Below are positions 23,301 through 34,159 of a DNA stretch of 64,000 nt, in pieces. The position numbers and the translations under genes are program-made. Origin of the DNA: Crambe crambe (taxonomy: Eukaryota; Porifera; Demospongiae; Poecilosclerida; Crambeidae); NCBI GenBank assembly GCA_963924555.1, contig OZ004597.1, positions 3,428,404 to 3,492,403 of the forward strand, read 5' to 3'. Positions within the stretch are counted from its first letter, which is position 1; each line of letters opens with the position of its first letter. The notes under the pieces are model-generated. The model had not been told where the DNA came from. It saw nothing but the letters and a program-made list of their open reading frames with translations, and ran no database searches.

Positions 23301-26300
23301 GGCTTCATTGGGAAAGAGTCCTGGCACCAAAGGCCCTTCAGTGTCAAAGCTATTCCGAAACTGAATGGTCTCCACCACGAATCTCTTGACTTGCTTGTCC
23401 ACTTCTCTTTCAAAGAGCAACCTCTGCTCTGAGAGAAGCCTCATCCTCACTTTCTCTGCCAGCTCGGTGAGGGCTGTCCACTGGTCTCTCAGGGAGTCTA
23501 CCATCTGGATCTCACCACGTGCCAGGTGAGGGTTGAACTCTCTGCATGTAGAATCAAATGGTGATAAGTAAGTTAGTCTGTGGAATCTGAGTCATTCAGT
23601 TCCCAGTTAAAGACAATAATCCAGAAACCTGAAAAGCTAGAATTGTAAAAGATTTAAACTTTTTTCCATTTCAAAAACAAAACAGAATAAAAAAAAAAAA
23701 AGAAGTTGGACCATGCAGTTTTCTAGCTCTGAAGTTGGGCATAAAGCCTCCAATTCGACTTAACTCCTACATTACCAGCTACTGAAAGAGCTGCAGTCTG
23801 AAAGAGCTGCTGTAGGCAATACATGCAGTCCAACATACCTGAGCAAGGCATATTGTTTCTCTACAGGCAAGTACATGTCATCCACAACACTCTGCAGGTC
23901 TGTGATATGATGCAGCAGTTGGAGGGTGTCTCTAAGTTGAGAGAGATCCTCCACTGGAGCCTGCAACTGAGTCACCATACCCTCACGTTCAGATACTAGA
24001 GAATCCAAGGAACTCTGGAATCAGGAAATTACTCATAAACTTATAGCTTTATGTATTGCAGCATTTTACCTTTGCTTGTTGGTGGATGAAGGCAGAGTAT
24101 TCCATCTTCCAAGATACAGCAAGAGCCTTTAGCGAGTTCTTAACAGGCTTGGCCGAGAGTTGGAGAGGGCCGGCAGTGAATATAAAAGGAATCGCCTCCA
24201 CTTTCTCCTCCAGATCCAAGAAATTTTGGATGTAAGAAGAACAGTCTTCCAGCTGTGGCTGGGAGGACAGAAAGAGCTGATAGGAAGAGTGCAGGTCTCG
24301 CTGCCACAGGAAATCGTATTGCCTTAGTGACTGCAGGCAGTCCTCTATACTAGGGGAAATTCCTGTAATATGTAATGATCACATGAGCTCAAAGATAGTA
24401 CATTAATACATACTTTGATTGGTAATTAGAATATACTTTTACTTTAAAAGCATTAATATTTGAATGGAAGATTGACCATAAGCATTTTCTATATGTAAGT
24501 GACTGGATCTAGGAAGAAGGACCATGTTTACTAATTGAAAATTGAATTAATAATATCCTCTTCTTCAAAATTTAAATCCAACAGTTCCAAAGTTCAAAGT
24601 TTAAATGGTACCTTTTGCCTGAGATTGTATACTATAAAGATTTAACAGAAACTTGTGAAATTCAGACCTTGGATTGCCTGGAGTATTCCATTCTGCATAG
24701 ACTCAATGACACCATTTAGTTCAAGCATATCATAGAGCTGCTTCCCAGCACTGGGTCCCAGCCACCACCTGGTCTTCCTCAGCACACCCAGCAAAGTGTT
24801 GGAGACATCCACAAGCTGGGTGTAGACTTCATCAAGACTGGGCTCCAACACCACTCGAGGGATGGCAAAGTTGATGTCAACCACCAACTGTAAAGTGACA
24901 TGATCCCTCTGGGACAAACTGGAACAGCAAGAGAAACACATGATACAATATCACTAAAGTCTATTTGCATTCACCTTGCCCCTTGATCACTGCTATAACT
25001 TTCTAGCAAATTTCAGACACCAGCAGAGAGAGAGTGGAGAATCAGCTCTCTGTTGGTGCATTAAACTAGAAATTTGGTTAAGAATTGAGAAAGTTATAGC
25101 AGTTATAGTGAATGATCAAGGGGCAAGGTGAATATAATTATAGTGATTCACATGATCAGTGGAACCTCTCATTGTATTAGAGAGGTGTCCCTATTCTAGG
25201 GGTGAATTCTAATCACAGTGGAACCTGGGTGACTTAGCGGCTGCATGCTATACCGAGGTGGCTGTGATCTCTAATATGCATGGCAGGTTCTCTTTTTTTG
25301 GGACCTTGTCTTATCTTGATGTAGACAGTGCATGACCTGCTAACTTAAGTGACAGCTAAGTCTGGTAGCACCAGGACATAAGCTAGTGTTCTATCTTTTC
25401 ATAAATTTTAGGAGTTCATATTGAGAGGTGCTATATCCAAAAGGGGGTCTAGAAACTCGGAGGAAATAACAGGCCCATATGTAAATACTTGTATCCAACT
25501 AACCTTGAATATAGAGAAGATAAGAGATTACTGAGCTTTGTTTGCACTTCTCCTCCATCTTGTTTAAGGACCTCGGCTAGGGAGTCCACTTTCTCTGGTG
25601 AGTCAGGAAGATTGAAACTAACGACTCGATTCCCTCTCTTGGATTGTTCCGCACCCTCATCCATCACCATACTCGAAGAACACTCATTATTTGTCTTACT
25701 CCACAGGCAACTATTAAACAACTCATGAGAACGAAGAACCATTTTACTGACTTCATCGAACACAAGCTCACAGAAGTGCAATAGGACTGCTTCTCCAGCG
25801 GAATCCAGTTGTGCTGCAGTATCATCATGTATGGGAGTATTAGAGGAAGTGACCAGCGTCCTAACACTACAGGTGTGTTGTCCAGAAGTGATTCTGGAGG
25901 CAGTGTACTCTGGAGTACTGGAAGTATCGGAGTTCTTAAATCTGTGCTTGTCTGGTGTGTTACTGGTAGACTCATCCTGACCTCGATGGCGAGCTTTGAT
26001 GGGGATTGAGAGGAGAGGGTAGAGGTCTGTGCTCTGTTCGTAATGAGACTGAGGGGTGGTGATGGTGATGATGTCGTGGAGACCGGCATGAATAATGGAG
26101 ATGAGATTCATCAGTTTGTTGGATCGCTCGATGATTGATGATGAAACTATCTCAACAAATTGCTGTGGATGCTGCAAGTTATCAGGTAGTGATAATGTAA
26201 TATATTAACAGCAGTGCATTCTCAAGCACATTTATAAGAATAAAACAAGAAAGAAAGAAAGAAAGAAAGGGAAAAGACACGATTCATCTTGTGTATCTGA

Positions 26301-29300
26301 GTGTCTGATACTCACCCATGTCCTTGAAGTGGCTAGTCCCACATCAAAGAGAGTCATTTCTGTGATGAGTGTAATGGTACCGTACACCTTCTCCTTGAGA
26401 ATACTGCTGACTCTGGTGGCCATAACTTCCAGCGTCTTGATGCAACTCTGCACATGATGAAGGAAGGCATCTATGTTCATCGTGTTCCAAGTCAGGGTGG
26501 TCCAGCCAGGCAAGAGACTGCGCAGAACAACTTCCAAGTGAGGGGTCATTAGTGATTGAATTGAAGGGTCAATGGAGGACTTCACTGAATAGTAGTCTCC
26601 AAGAACTAGCTCCAACTGTTGCTTGAACTCTTTTATACGTAATTCCTGCATGTGTGTATGCATTCATGTGTGGTCATCAAATACATCATTAGATAAGGAC
26701 ATGCTGAAATTGATAACCTCCCATGGAGCAAAGATTTCACCAATGATCCCTAGTGGTTTGATGAGTTGGGGGGGGGGGGGGGGGGGGGGGATAATTGTCG
26801 ACTAGTGACCCATATTTGCAAGAACAAGTGACATATGCAATCTTATTGTTATGGAGACCAGCATTATCAGAGAACACATACATAGCTAGGTAGGTAGTTA
26901 CCTGGCTGAGAACAGTCTGTGCTGCCTGAGGGAGGGGCACACCAAGTCTGGCCAGAGCCTTCGACTCAGCAAGTAGTTCTAGCATTCTGTGTGAGGACAG
27001 AGTTAACCATAATTATTGTGACATGGGGAGGAGTGGAGGGGAGGGGGAGGGGAGGGGAGGAGTGGAGGGGAGGGGAAGGGGGAAGGGGAGGAGTGGGGGA
27101 GGGGGAGGGGAAGGGGAGGAGTGGAGGGGAGGGGGAGGGGGAGGGGAAGGGGGGATGGGAGGAGTGGAGGGGAGGGAGAGGGTGAGGGGTGGAGGGGAGG
27201 GAGAGGGTGAGGGGTGGAGGGGAGGGGAAGGGGAGGAGTGGAGGGGAGGGGAAGGTGAGGAGTGGAGGGGAGGGGAAGGGAGGGAGTAATCCTAGGGGTC
27301 ATTGGAAAGAAGGGAGGGAAGAAAAGGGGGAGGGGGACGGAGGGGTGAGGGAGGGAAGGAGGGAGGGAGGGAAGGAGGGAGGGAGGGGAGGGGGGAAGGA
27401 AAGGGAGAGAGAAGGAGGGGGAGGGGGGAGGGGGGACGGAGGGGTGAGGGAGGGAAGGAGAGGGTATAAAAGAAGGTATGGAGGGAGTAAATTCACATGC
27501 AAACTCACTCTTTATTGGAATTGACTCTGATAACAGTGTCTCCTGAGTCATTTTTTTCTTGGATGAGTAGAGGGGTCTTCAGACCTCCCCGTCCTCCTTC
27601 CACCAAACTCTTCCAGCGGTTCAACCATAGGGTCTCGTATTTGAGTAGTGCAGTTGCCAGACGATTGTAAAGCTTGCAGATATGCATTGATTCCTATTTG
27701 AAAGCAAGAGAGAGAGAAATGTAGTTTATGTTCCATTTTCTGTTGGAATATCCTCCCTATCCCCCTGCCTAATATGTTTGAAACCTACACATGATTTACA
27801 GCCAACCAAAGCATTATACTTAGTAATACAGACAGTATTCAGGGCTGGATCCAGGGGTGGGGTTGAGGGGGTTGCAACCCCCCCCCCCCCTTTTGTTCCC
27901 AAGCTAAGCCTGTAGATGAAATGATACAATTTGATCATGCCTACTTGCTTAGCCGTGTCTACTTTTCTTAAACAACTTTGTGTTCTGCTACAGGTAATTA
28001 ACTAATGTGGCTACTACAGCCATCATCTAAGGCTATGGCCAAGAGTCTATGTATACATGATGCATCCATTTTGGCTTGCACTTTCAAAATCACACATTAG
28101 ATAACTCAGTGCATACTAACTGTGATTTCCTTAACGATCACACCTGTGACTTGCATGTGTCACTTCAAAGATATACTTTGGCTTACATTTTAAAGGTCAA
28201 ACATTAGATAACTCTGGTGCATACTAACTGTGATTTCCTTCATGAACACCTGTGATCACATGTGCTTGAGAGTAATAGCTAATTTTTGAGATGCTTCATC
28301 CCTTTGCCTATACTCATGCTGTCATATAATGCACACTGGACTTCTTGGATCATTACAAAATAATTGAAGCAAAAATACTAAGTGATCAAAAAGTGTTGTA
28401 ATTAGAGTGCACCTACCACAGACTGCATTATAGGTTTGCTATTCTTGAAGGCTGCCATGGGTTGCTCCACTTGTCTCAACAACTGTCTTGCCCACTGCAC
28501 TGCTTCCACCACTGGAGGGGCATTGCGGGACACTGTGGGTTGACCCTGTAATCATAGTGCAATCAGTGAGCAATAACACTGTGGGTTGACCCTGTAATCT
28601 TAGTGCAATCAGTGGGCAATAACACTGTGGGTTGAGCCTGTAATCTTAGTGCAATCAGTGGGCAATAACACTGTGGGTTGACCCTGTAATCTTAGTGTAA
28701 TCAGTGACACTGTGACAGTGGAGCCTCTCAATCAAAACCTTTGGGATTGGGAAAAAATATCCTTGCTTCAGGCCATCATTAGAGAGGTGTCATTATTTCA
28801 TATGGCCCTACATACATTAACAGAAAGGCTATCTTTTATTTCAGGGTTGAATTAATACACAGATTGCAATGAAATACAGAAAAATTTCAGCATTTTTGAA
28901 TCAGGGGTTCCATTCATACTGAAATACTCTCAACTTGCCTTGCTCTTTTCGTACTGGAGCTGTATGCCTTCCAGCTCCTGGCCATACTTGTTGAAGGAGA
29001 CGAGCATACACCTTTCCATGACCTCTTTGATGGCAGGACGTGAGGAAATGGGACTCAATTTGGTCAATATATCAAGAGCTTTACTGGATGACATCACCTT
29101 AGAGAACACAGCCTGGGGGGGGAGGGGAACCATTTTTAATTCCGATAAACAGTGATTAGGGGGCATTGAGTGGAACTTCTAAATAATAGATTCTCTGAAT
29201 AATAAAGAACATTTATTGAGGAGCAATAATTTATAGTGATAATGCATTTTTAACTTCTGTATGAAAGACATAGCACAATAGACAAAATACTTTTGCTGTT

Positions 29301-32300
29301 ATCGAGAGGTTCCAATGTACTGTGTGCACTATGACCTTATACCTTAAGGTAGTAGCAGATATTTGTGTCCAACTGGGCCACATGGAGAGTGAATTCTTTG
29401 TAAGCCTTAGTGAAAGCAGCACTGCCTTTTCCTCTTGCCGCACCTAGTATCTCCACTATCCCCCCTCCACAGTCCAGCTGCAGTTGGACCTTGATCGTTT
29501 TGATGCCGACTTGAACCATGACTCCAAGACTATCAGCAGGGTTGTCCGAGCTGCTGAAGGTGATCTGTCTTTGGTGGTGGGATATGGTGGTGGAGGCTGT
29601 AGCAGTGGAAGCTGTGCTTGCAGTACCAGCATCGCCAGGAAGAGCTTCTATGATAACCAAGAGAAACGAAACAGTGAGCTATTTTCCTGAGTCTAAGATA
29701 ATGTCTTATGGCCTCATAGAGTAATGATAGGGGTTGTTATTGCATGAGGGGATTCAGTATTACAATAAGATTCTTCACACTACTTGATGTACAGTGAAAC
29801 CTCAAAAAAATGGACACACTTGAGTCTGACACCCGTTCTTTGTTGAGAAGTTTGTCCTTTTTTATTTCAAAGTACCTCTTGTCAGAGGTTCACTACAATA
29901 CCTTCTCTTAGTGGTGTATGGTTAACTGTCTCCCCTCCTCCTCCTTCCTCACTCCCCACGAAACTGTCCTCCTCCTTCAGTATGGAGAGTCCTCGTGAGT
30001 GAAATCCACTCAAAGCAGTCGGAGCTTCCAAGTGCTCCTCTTCCTCCTCCTGCTGTCCGTGCTGCTGCGATTGAATATTCTTGCCCATGAGCATGTCCAG
30101 ATAATCGGGAGTTGCCAGAGTGATATCTGAGGTACTTCCCATGCCATCAATCAATGTCGTGCCAGCCTTCACAGAGCCCATGTCACTGTAGTTGAAGCTT
30201 TGACTCATGAAGTCACATTCGTTTCTCTCGTCATCTTTGCCATCAGGAAGCTCCAGTTGCCACAATCCTGCAAAACGAGGAAGCCCACCTATTTTCTTCT
30301 CCGAAATGAGTTGCGTGAACTGGCCGAGAGTGGATATCACTTCCAATATCTTTGATACCCGTGAGATGAAGTCAGTCATCCCAGACATAATCACATCTGC
30401 GTTATGCAAAGGGATACCGGAAGGATTGATAGCAGATAGAGACTCTTCATTTTTGATAGGCAAACTTGACTGCTTTGGATTGGTACTTGGTGTTGCTGAC
30501 CCTCTTTTAGATTGGGAGTGAGAAAAACTGACGTGCTGTGTCTGGAGTGAATCCTTGAGCTGGATGAGGAAATCTTTGAAGGCTATGCTGAGTAGCAGGA
30601 AGGATTCCAGCTTTGAAATCAAAACATTCTCTCTTGGTGGTGGATCTTTATCAGAATCTGATGTTGGGGATTTAGCTTTGAACTGTATGGCCTTGAATAA
30701 AAGGGCCCAGGATCCTTGTGGAGAGTCTGCGCTTGTACAGCAGTAGGAGTCAAGATTGGACACACATGCTCTAACAAGAGCATTGGATAACTAGCAAGAC
30801 CATAGAATAAGAGTTAATACCATAGAGAGTGAGTTTTTGTGAGGGGATTTTTCAGGTTTTGAGTGAAAAAAGATATGGTTGTTCTTACTGATAATATTAT
30901 TTGCAAGATCATGAACAACTTTTCCTCCCCACCATACAGCATCATTATGTCCGAGTCAATATTGTAGCAAGCACAGTTCTATTCTATATAGAGCACTGAA
31001 ATCTCACTGAACTGGAAAGACCAACTTACTTTAGTTAGAAGAATACCGAGGTATCCAGAGCGAGCATAGACTCTGGATATATTCTCCATCTGTTTGATGG
31101 TAGCCATCAGAGATGGCAGTATGGTGGATATAACTTGGGCTGGAGATGGGGGGGATGCAGCCTCCAGAATTTCCAAGTGAGGGGAGAGGACTTCCAAGTA
31201 GCGCACACGATCACGAGCATTGTTGAAGGCATCTGTGATCCTAGAAGGAAGAAAGAAAAAAATCAAACTGTGTAGAGCAATGTAAGCAGGTCTGAATATT
31301 TTCATTTCGTTCTTATTATTTTTGTGAGTCTATGTACGTTCAAGAGATTCTGCAAATCTTGAGACCAAGCTTACTGTATATCTATGGATCTCCATTTCTT
31401 GACAAGGCGGGATTTGCTGGCCACTAGAGCAGCAAGCACAGACTTGCACTCCTTGGACTTGAGCTGCTCCACAACTGAACAGATCAGGGTCTGTCTGCGC
31501 TGCCACTTGCTCAGCTCTGATAACAGACTGCCATTTGGATCTTCCAATCTAAACAATAGGAGAAACAAGTGGAACAATAATCATACTAACTAGCTAATAA
31601 TCCCACATTAGAGAGTTGGCTGAGAAATTTCTACAGCTAATTTAATTCTTCTATGTCATAGCCACTTGTTATCAGAAGATTCCTTTATACATACATCAAC
31701 TATGTCTGGTTACCTTTCATCTGTTGTGTCAATGAGCAAGCTCTGAATGGATCCAATCCAGTCACTGACCAATGCATCACATTCCCCAAGAAGATCCTCC
31801 AGTCCCCTCCCACCTCCTCCTCCTCCTCCTCTGTGCAGATGATCCTGTCCATATATCAAATCAGACTTCAAAGTCTGACTAGGCCTCTGAAGAATGGGCT
31901 GATAAACCTGAACTTTGGTGGCTAAATCACAGAGGGCATTAGAAAACTTGTTGAAATTCTGCAAAAAAATAATGACAGTTTCGTCTGAACACTCCTGCCA
32001 ATTCTTCTGAGTGTGTAAGATTGGACCATATGCCTCAGCCAGGAGTGTAGCTAAGCTGGAGAGCACAGAGTGTCTCAACTCCCCACAGTAAAGTTCCCTT
32101 TCCATCATGGAAACGTCTACTTCCACTTCCACATTCGTTCGTAGCACATAGAGACAAACGCAGCCCTGAGCTAGCACATCCTTGGTGAGCTGTGATACAA
32201 CATGGAGCCTACGAGATGCATCAGGTGAGGCCTGAAACTCTCCATGACTCTGAGGAGGGACTGGGGAAGAGTGAGAACTGGGTGGGGCAGCATCGCAGTA

Positions 32301-32462
32301 GAAAAAGAGCTTGCGTGGCTGCCCTGGAGATAGGAATTTGTTGATGAGATCGACTACATCTGGCTCTGAGAGAAAGTCCTCCAAAAGTGTAGGGTTATCG
32401 TAGCCTCCAAAATGGAATGTTTCTTGGAGCTTAGAGGCAAACCACCAATGCCTTTCCTCCAT
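6198..32462 (-). CDS. Axonemal-type dynein heavy chain with degenerate AAA1; 3' part not seen
   Basis: A many-exon gene read from ATG at 32462 downwards. Early exons include 32462-31714, 31548-31375, 31240-31030 and 30978-30889. They encode the DHC_N1 tail (RFGIRS-free, with motifs such as ITDAFNNARDRVRYLEVL near 31240-31160 and PGWTTLTW near 26480). The DHC_N2 linker follows (about 24920-20455), with VDSLRDQWTALTELAEKV, NGP-like TEGPLVPG, LLDKDHTHSL and AFPRFFYVSDDSLLSIL. AAA1 runs from 11458 to about 9560, AAA2 from about 9220 to 7570 (P-loop GRPATGKT, then MDGPMDTSW). The AAA3 P-loop GPHGCGKT lies at about 6340. AAA1 has GPTGSGKV for GPAGTGKT and CFSDVDHL for CFDEFNR. After AAA3 either a frame read straight through ends in a stop at 6198, or a strong donor (AG|GTAGGT, near 6273) leads to exons not identified. 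AAA4-6, stalk and microtubule-binding domain are not found. Long Ser/Thr-rich inserts occur at 30790-29902 and 26177-25504. It may be DNHD1-like; the subfamily is inference. Internal exon limits are approximate in places. Confidence 0.9.
7261..7400. repeat. (GA)n followed by (CAGA)n microsatellite in a dynein intron
   Basis: About 68 bp of pure GA at 7261-7328 is followed by degenerate CAGA/GGCA tetranucleotide repeats to 7400. It lies between two dynein exons, so the transcribed strand is pyrimidine-rich. Confidence 0.95.
9240..9420. repeat. Degenerate trinucleotide (AAC/AAT/CAG) repeat in a dynein intron
   Basis: An imperfect run of aacaac, aataat and cagcag units interrupted by unique bases. 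A related ttgttgttgttg run lies at 9512-9550 next to the following exon. It is intronic in the dynein gene. Confidence 0.85.
13529..20147 (+). CDS. AREL1: AREL1-like HECT E3 ubiquitin ligase, nested in a dynein intron
   Basis: Fifteen exons close in phase and give 756 residues: 13529-13756, 14311-14560, 15010-15164, 16697-16868, 17199-17302, 17368-17445, 17751-18002, 18053-18128, 18389-18495, 18641-18814, 18900-19016, 19075-19207, 19264-19322, 19609-19871, 20045-20147. The N-terminal half has filamin-type immunoglobulin repeats (KCQLQWNHDNYEPVG, VTFRVKKAGIHLV, NFVGCVNYEGK). The linker VYCHISPY and then the HECT domain follow (GIDAGGPCREFFELL, GRIVGKCVFES, LLQFVTGSSRLGLGGF, LPTAHTCFNQL). The AHTC Cys is the thioester-forming residue; its codon is split by the last intron (TG|T). 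The C-terminal tail GSEGFYLP matches the family ending. In mammals AREL1 ubiquitinates SMAC, HtrA2 and septin-4 and opposes apoptosis. Human AREL1 is 823 residues and has an N-terminal hydrophobic segment that is not evident here. The gene lies wholly inside the dynein intron 20454-12180, on the opposite strand. Confidence 0.94.
13880..14066. repeat. 40-bp minisatellite in AREL1 intron 1
   Basis: About 4.5 copies of a 40-bp unit that begins catgcccattcaattgacat. It lies within the first intron (13757-14310). Degraded units continue to about 14155. Confidence 0.9.
15566..15830. mobile_element. MITE with GGATCCAG(G)n inverted ends in AREL1 intron 3
   Basis: The left end GGATCCAGGGGGAGGGG and the right end, read on the minus strand as GATCCAGAGGGGGG, are inverted repeats about 265 bp apart. 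The ends resemble the terminus of the repeats at 1-365 and 27840, so the elements are probably related. No coding capacity and no clear target duplication. Confidence 0.6.
16881..17111. mobile_element. MITE with CAGGGTTTA termini and TCTAC target duplication
   Basis: Starts CAGGGTTTAATTCA and ends TTGAAATAAACCCTG. TCTAC flanks both ends (16876-16880 and 17112-17116), a 5-bp target-site duplication. It is 231 bp with internal poly-G/poly-C blocks. It sits 12 bp after the donor site of AREL1 exon 4. Its structure parallels the element at 4814-5137, including duplication length and terminal CAGGGTTT, which suggests one family. Confidence 0.85.
19409..19540. repeat. Palindromic hairpin element in AREL1 intron 13
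   Basis: The left arm (aaattcttttcaca..., then caggccttcctcaggggata) is inverted in the right arm (tatcccctgagtaaggcctg ... tgtgaaaagaatttt). The loop is only a few bases (cacacaattgtg region). Arms are about 60 bp. A folded MITE is the likeliest origin. Confidence 0.85.
21110..21310. repeat. Degenerate ~30-bp tandem repeat in a dynein intron
   Basis: Repeats of the type cccctgaaatggaaccccct plus caatttgga with variations. It lies between dynein exons at about 21020 and 21480. Confidence 0.85.
21316..21413. repeat. Hairpin element with the GCCTGGGTACGAGGC motif
   Basis: The left arm tatcatagttaca...agctagcctc and the right arm gaggctagctac...gtaactatgata are inverted repeats. The motif gcctgggtacgaggcta is repeated again at about 21435-21451. 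Confidence 0.8.
24969..25134. repeat. Palindromic MITE in a dynein intron
   Basis: The left arm attcaccttgccccttgatc is the exact inverse of the right arm gatcaaggggcaaggtgaat, and the inner parts (tgctataactttct and agaaagttatagca) also pair. A diverged relative lies at about 59118-59236 in SMCR8 (tttgatcattcattataact ... gatcaagg). Confidence 0.9.
26771..26790 (+). repeat. 20-base poly-G run in a dynein intron
   Basis: A run of 20 consecutive G bases on the plus strand (poly-C in the dynein transcript). Confidence 0.95.
27026..27470. repeat. ~445-bp homopurine (GGA-rich) tract in a dynein intron
   Basis: Almost uninterrupted G/A on the plus strand, built from ggagg, ggggaagggg and gaggagtgga units. 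It lies between dynein exons ending at about 26985 and 27509, so the nascent transcript is pyrimidine-rich. Such tracts can form triplex or G-quadruplex structures. The open frames within it are compositional artefacts. Confidence 0.95.
27840..28290 (+). mobile_element. Second copy of the CAGGGCTGGATCCAGGGG repeat
   Basis: Begins CAGGGCTGGATCCAGGGG and runs as the inverse of 1-365. An internal block of about 110 bp (acattagataactc ... tgcatactaactgtgattt ... cacctgtga) is present twice in tandem (about 28086-28160 and 28200-28260). The right end is not clear. It is intronic in the dynein gene. Confidence 0.75.
28531..28712. repeat. 46-bp tandem repeat that includes a splice acceptor
   Basis: Four units start at 28531, 28577, 28623 and 28669, exactly 46 bp apart (cactgtgggttgaccctgta...). 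The first unit overlaps the 5' end of a dynein exon (start 28545 on the minus strand, reading GQPTVSRNAPP). Each further unit carries a copy of the same acceptor context (attacag|ggtcaaccc). Confidence 0.95.
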
Positions 32463-32769
32463 GATAGCAAGCTAAAAACGACAACCAAAATTGAGCACCT
32501 TTGTGATCACCTTTATGACCTTAGGCCATTTCCTGCAGGCAAATCTCCAGGCCAACTTGTAAGATCGATGCACGAAAGGAGATCAGCTTGTCGCCGCTTT
32601 CTTTGATCTTTGCCCACAGGCGGTGTACATTATATCCATTTCCATGGCAACAAAGCGCCTACTTATTTACATGGGCTTTATTTAGAAAATCTTAGAGGAA
32701 TCTTACACCTCCGAAGACTATTAAAAGCGAGAACGGTTGTTCGTGAGGTGCCAAACTGGATCTACCAAC
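32463..32769. promoter_or_regulatory. Bidirectional promoter of dynein and IRAK1BP1-like, with X-box-like site
   Basis: These 307 bp separate the divergent start codons of the dynein heavy chain (32462, minus) and the SIMPL-domain gene (32770, plus). The sequence ATTTCCATGGCAAC at 32638-32651 (minus strand GTTGCCATGGAAAT) has one perfect and one imperfect half-site of the RFX X-box (consensus near GTTGCCATGGCAAC). RFX factors drive ciliary genes in animals, which fits the dynein gene 176 bp away. Motif match only. Confidence 0.6.
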
Positions 32770-33947
32770 ATGGAAAAATCTCAGTCGCCAGTAAAGGTGG
32801 ACTCTGATGGAATAGCAAGCATGCAACATAGTTTATGTGAGCCCAGTAATTCCATCTCAGTACAATCTGCAGGAGAAATCACTCTTTCTCCGGACACTAT
32901 CCAGTTTACCATATCTGTACGGAGCTCTAAAGAGAGTCTGGAGGATGCTCAGGCTAGTGTAAAAAGGAGGGTGGACTATATCACTCAAGTGCTGAGGAAA
33001 AATGAAATCAAGAATAATGATGTGGCTCTATCCACAGAAATTAACAGGAAAAATGCTGTCGGAGTTAGTCAAGGAGAGTCTGAGCTTGTTACTGTGATAA
33101 CGTATGTAGTGGTGAAGTGTGATAGTATCTCCAAGTGTGAAATGGTTAGGAATGTGCTAATCGAGAAAATGGATTCTTCTGTGTTGTTTTCACCAGTCAG
33201 TTTTTGGCATTCCTTAGAGGCCAAAGAAACTGGGAGGTAATATAATGAATAAGTTCTGGTTATAGATTTCACCAGAGTCTTCCATGATTAAATAATTGAT
33301 CTAACTAGTTTAATACATGGGCCAAATGATGCAAGCATCAGATCATAAAACATGTTTATCTTAGTACAATCATGAATAAGTATTGTAATTCAAACAAGTT
33401 GCATTAGCAAGAATGCGAACAACCTTTCAACAAACTCATTTGCCATCTGGTCATAGTTATTATGTACTGGTGCTTCAACTAGATTGGACTTACATTGATT
33501 GTAAGTCATTATGTACTTTCTTTATTTTGACATCCAGTTTAGTCATGAGAATATGTATAACTTATCCAGTCCATTGTAGTTCTACCACATGGCCTTGTAT
33601 AGCCACTTATTTATAGCTACAATTTCTACAAATAATTACTATACAGGCAAGAAGCATTCAAAAGAGCAGTTACAAGTGCCAAGGCTAAAGCTGAGTGCAT
33701 CTCGCTCACAGTTGGAGTCAAGTTGGGATCGGCTGTTGAAGTCAGGGAACTGTCACAGCATTCGTTTGAAACCAGCACTCTCTCCAAGCAGGGAACTGAA
33801 CAGATGGGATCCAATGGAGGTTCCTTTTCTGGCGGTTTATACCAGAGGCATGCCAATGGCTCTCTCACATTCGTTTCTCAAGTCTTTGTCTGTTTTGGTA
33901 CTCTGCCAGTTCAAATCTACAACCACAGGAAGTCCCACAAACATTAA
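32770..33947 (+). CDS. IRAK1BP1: SIMPL-domain protein, IRAK1BP1-like
   Basis: Two exons (32770-33236 and 33647-33947) join in phase (AG|G = Arg) and give 255 residues. The SIMPL (DUF541) fold is indicated by SVQSAGEITLSPDTIQFTIS at the N terminus, the helix SLEDAQASVKRRVDYITQVL, and KNDVALST-type strands. In exon 2 come the helix EAFKRAVTSAKAKAECI and VGVKLGSAVEVRE. In mammals IRAK1BP1 binds IRAK1 and modulates NF-kB signalling. In this animal that partner is only inferred. No signal peptide is evident. The start at MEKSQSPV was chosen because it directly precedes the conserved region; upstream in-frame Mets exist (32737). It shares a promoter region with the dynein gene and converges on Rab39 with 212 bp between stop codons. 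Confidence 0.85.
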
Positions 33948-34159
33948 ACAATCTTGAAATCATCTCATGATTAAAATTATAGTGCCTAGAACACTTATAT
34001 ATACAAACCCTTTTTCATTAAAAAAAAAAAAAATTCACTGCAAAAGAACAGACAAGAAGATTAAGAGATCTGCAAATTAATGATAAACATACAATGTCAT
34101 AATAATAATACCAGTGGCAGTGGCTAAAAAATAGCTTCTATAATTATAGTGTGCATATG

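Noticed and set aside
27003..27551. Pro/Ser-rich and Gly/Glu-rich frames
   Set aside because: Arise from the homopurine tract; only 27509 and above is dynein coding sequence.
33948..34159. Possible small gene between IRAK1BP1 and Rab39
   Set aside because: Only 212 bp of AT-rich 3' flanks with an A-run; no open frame of note.
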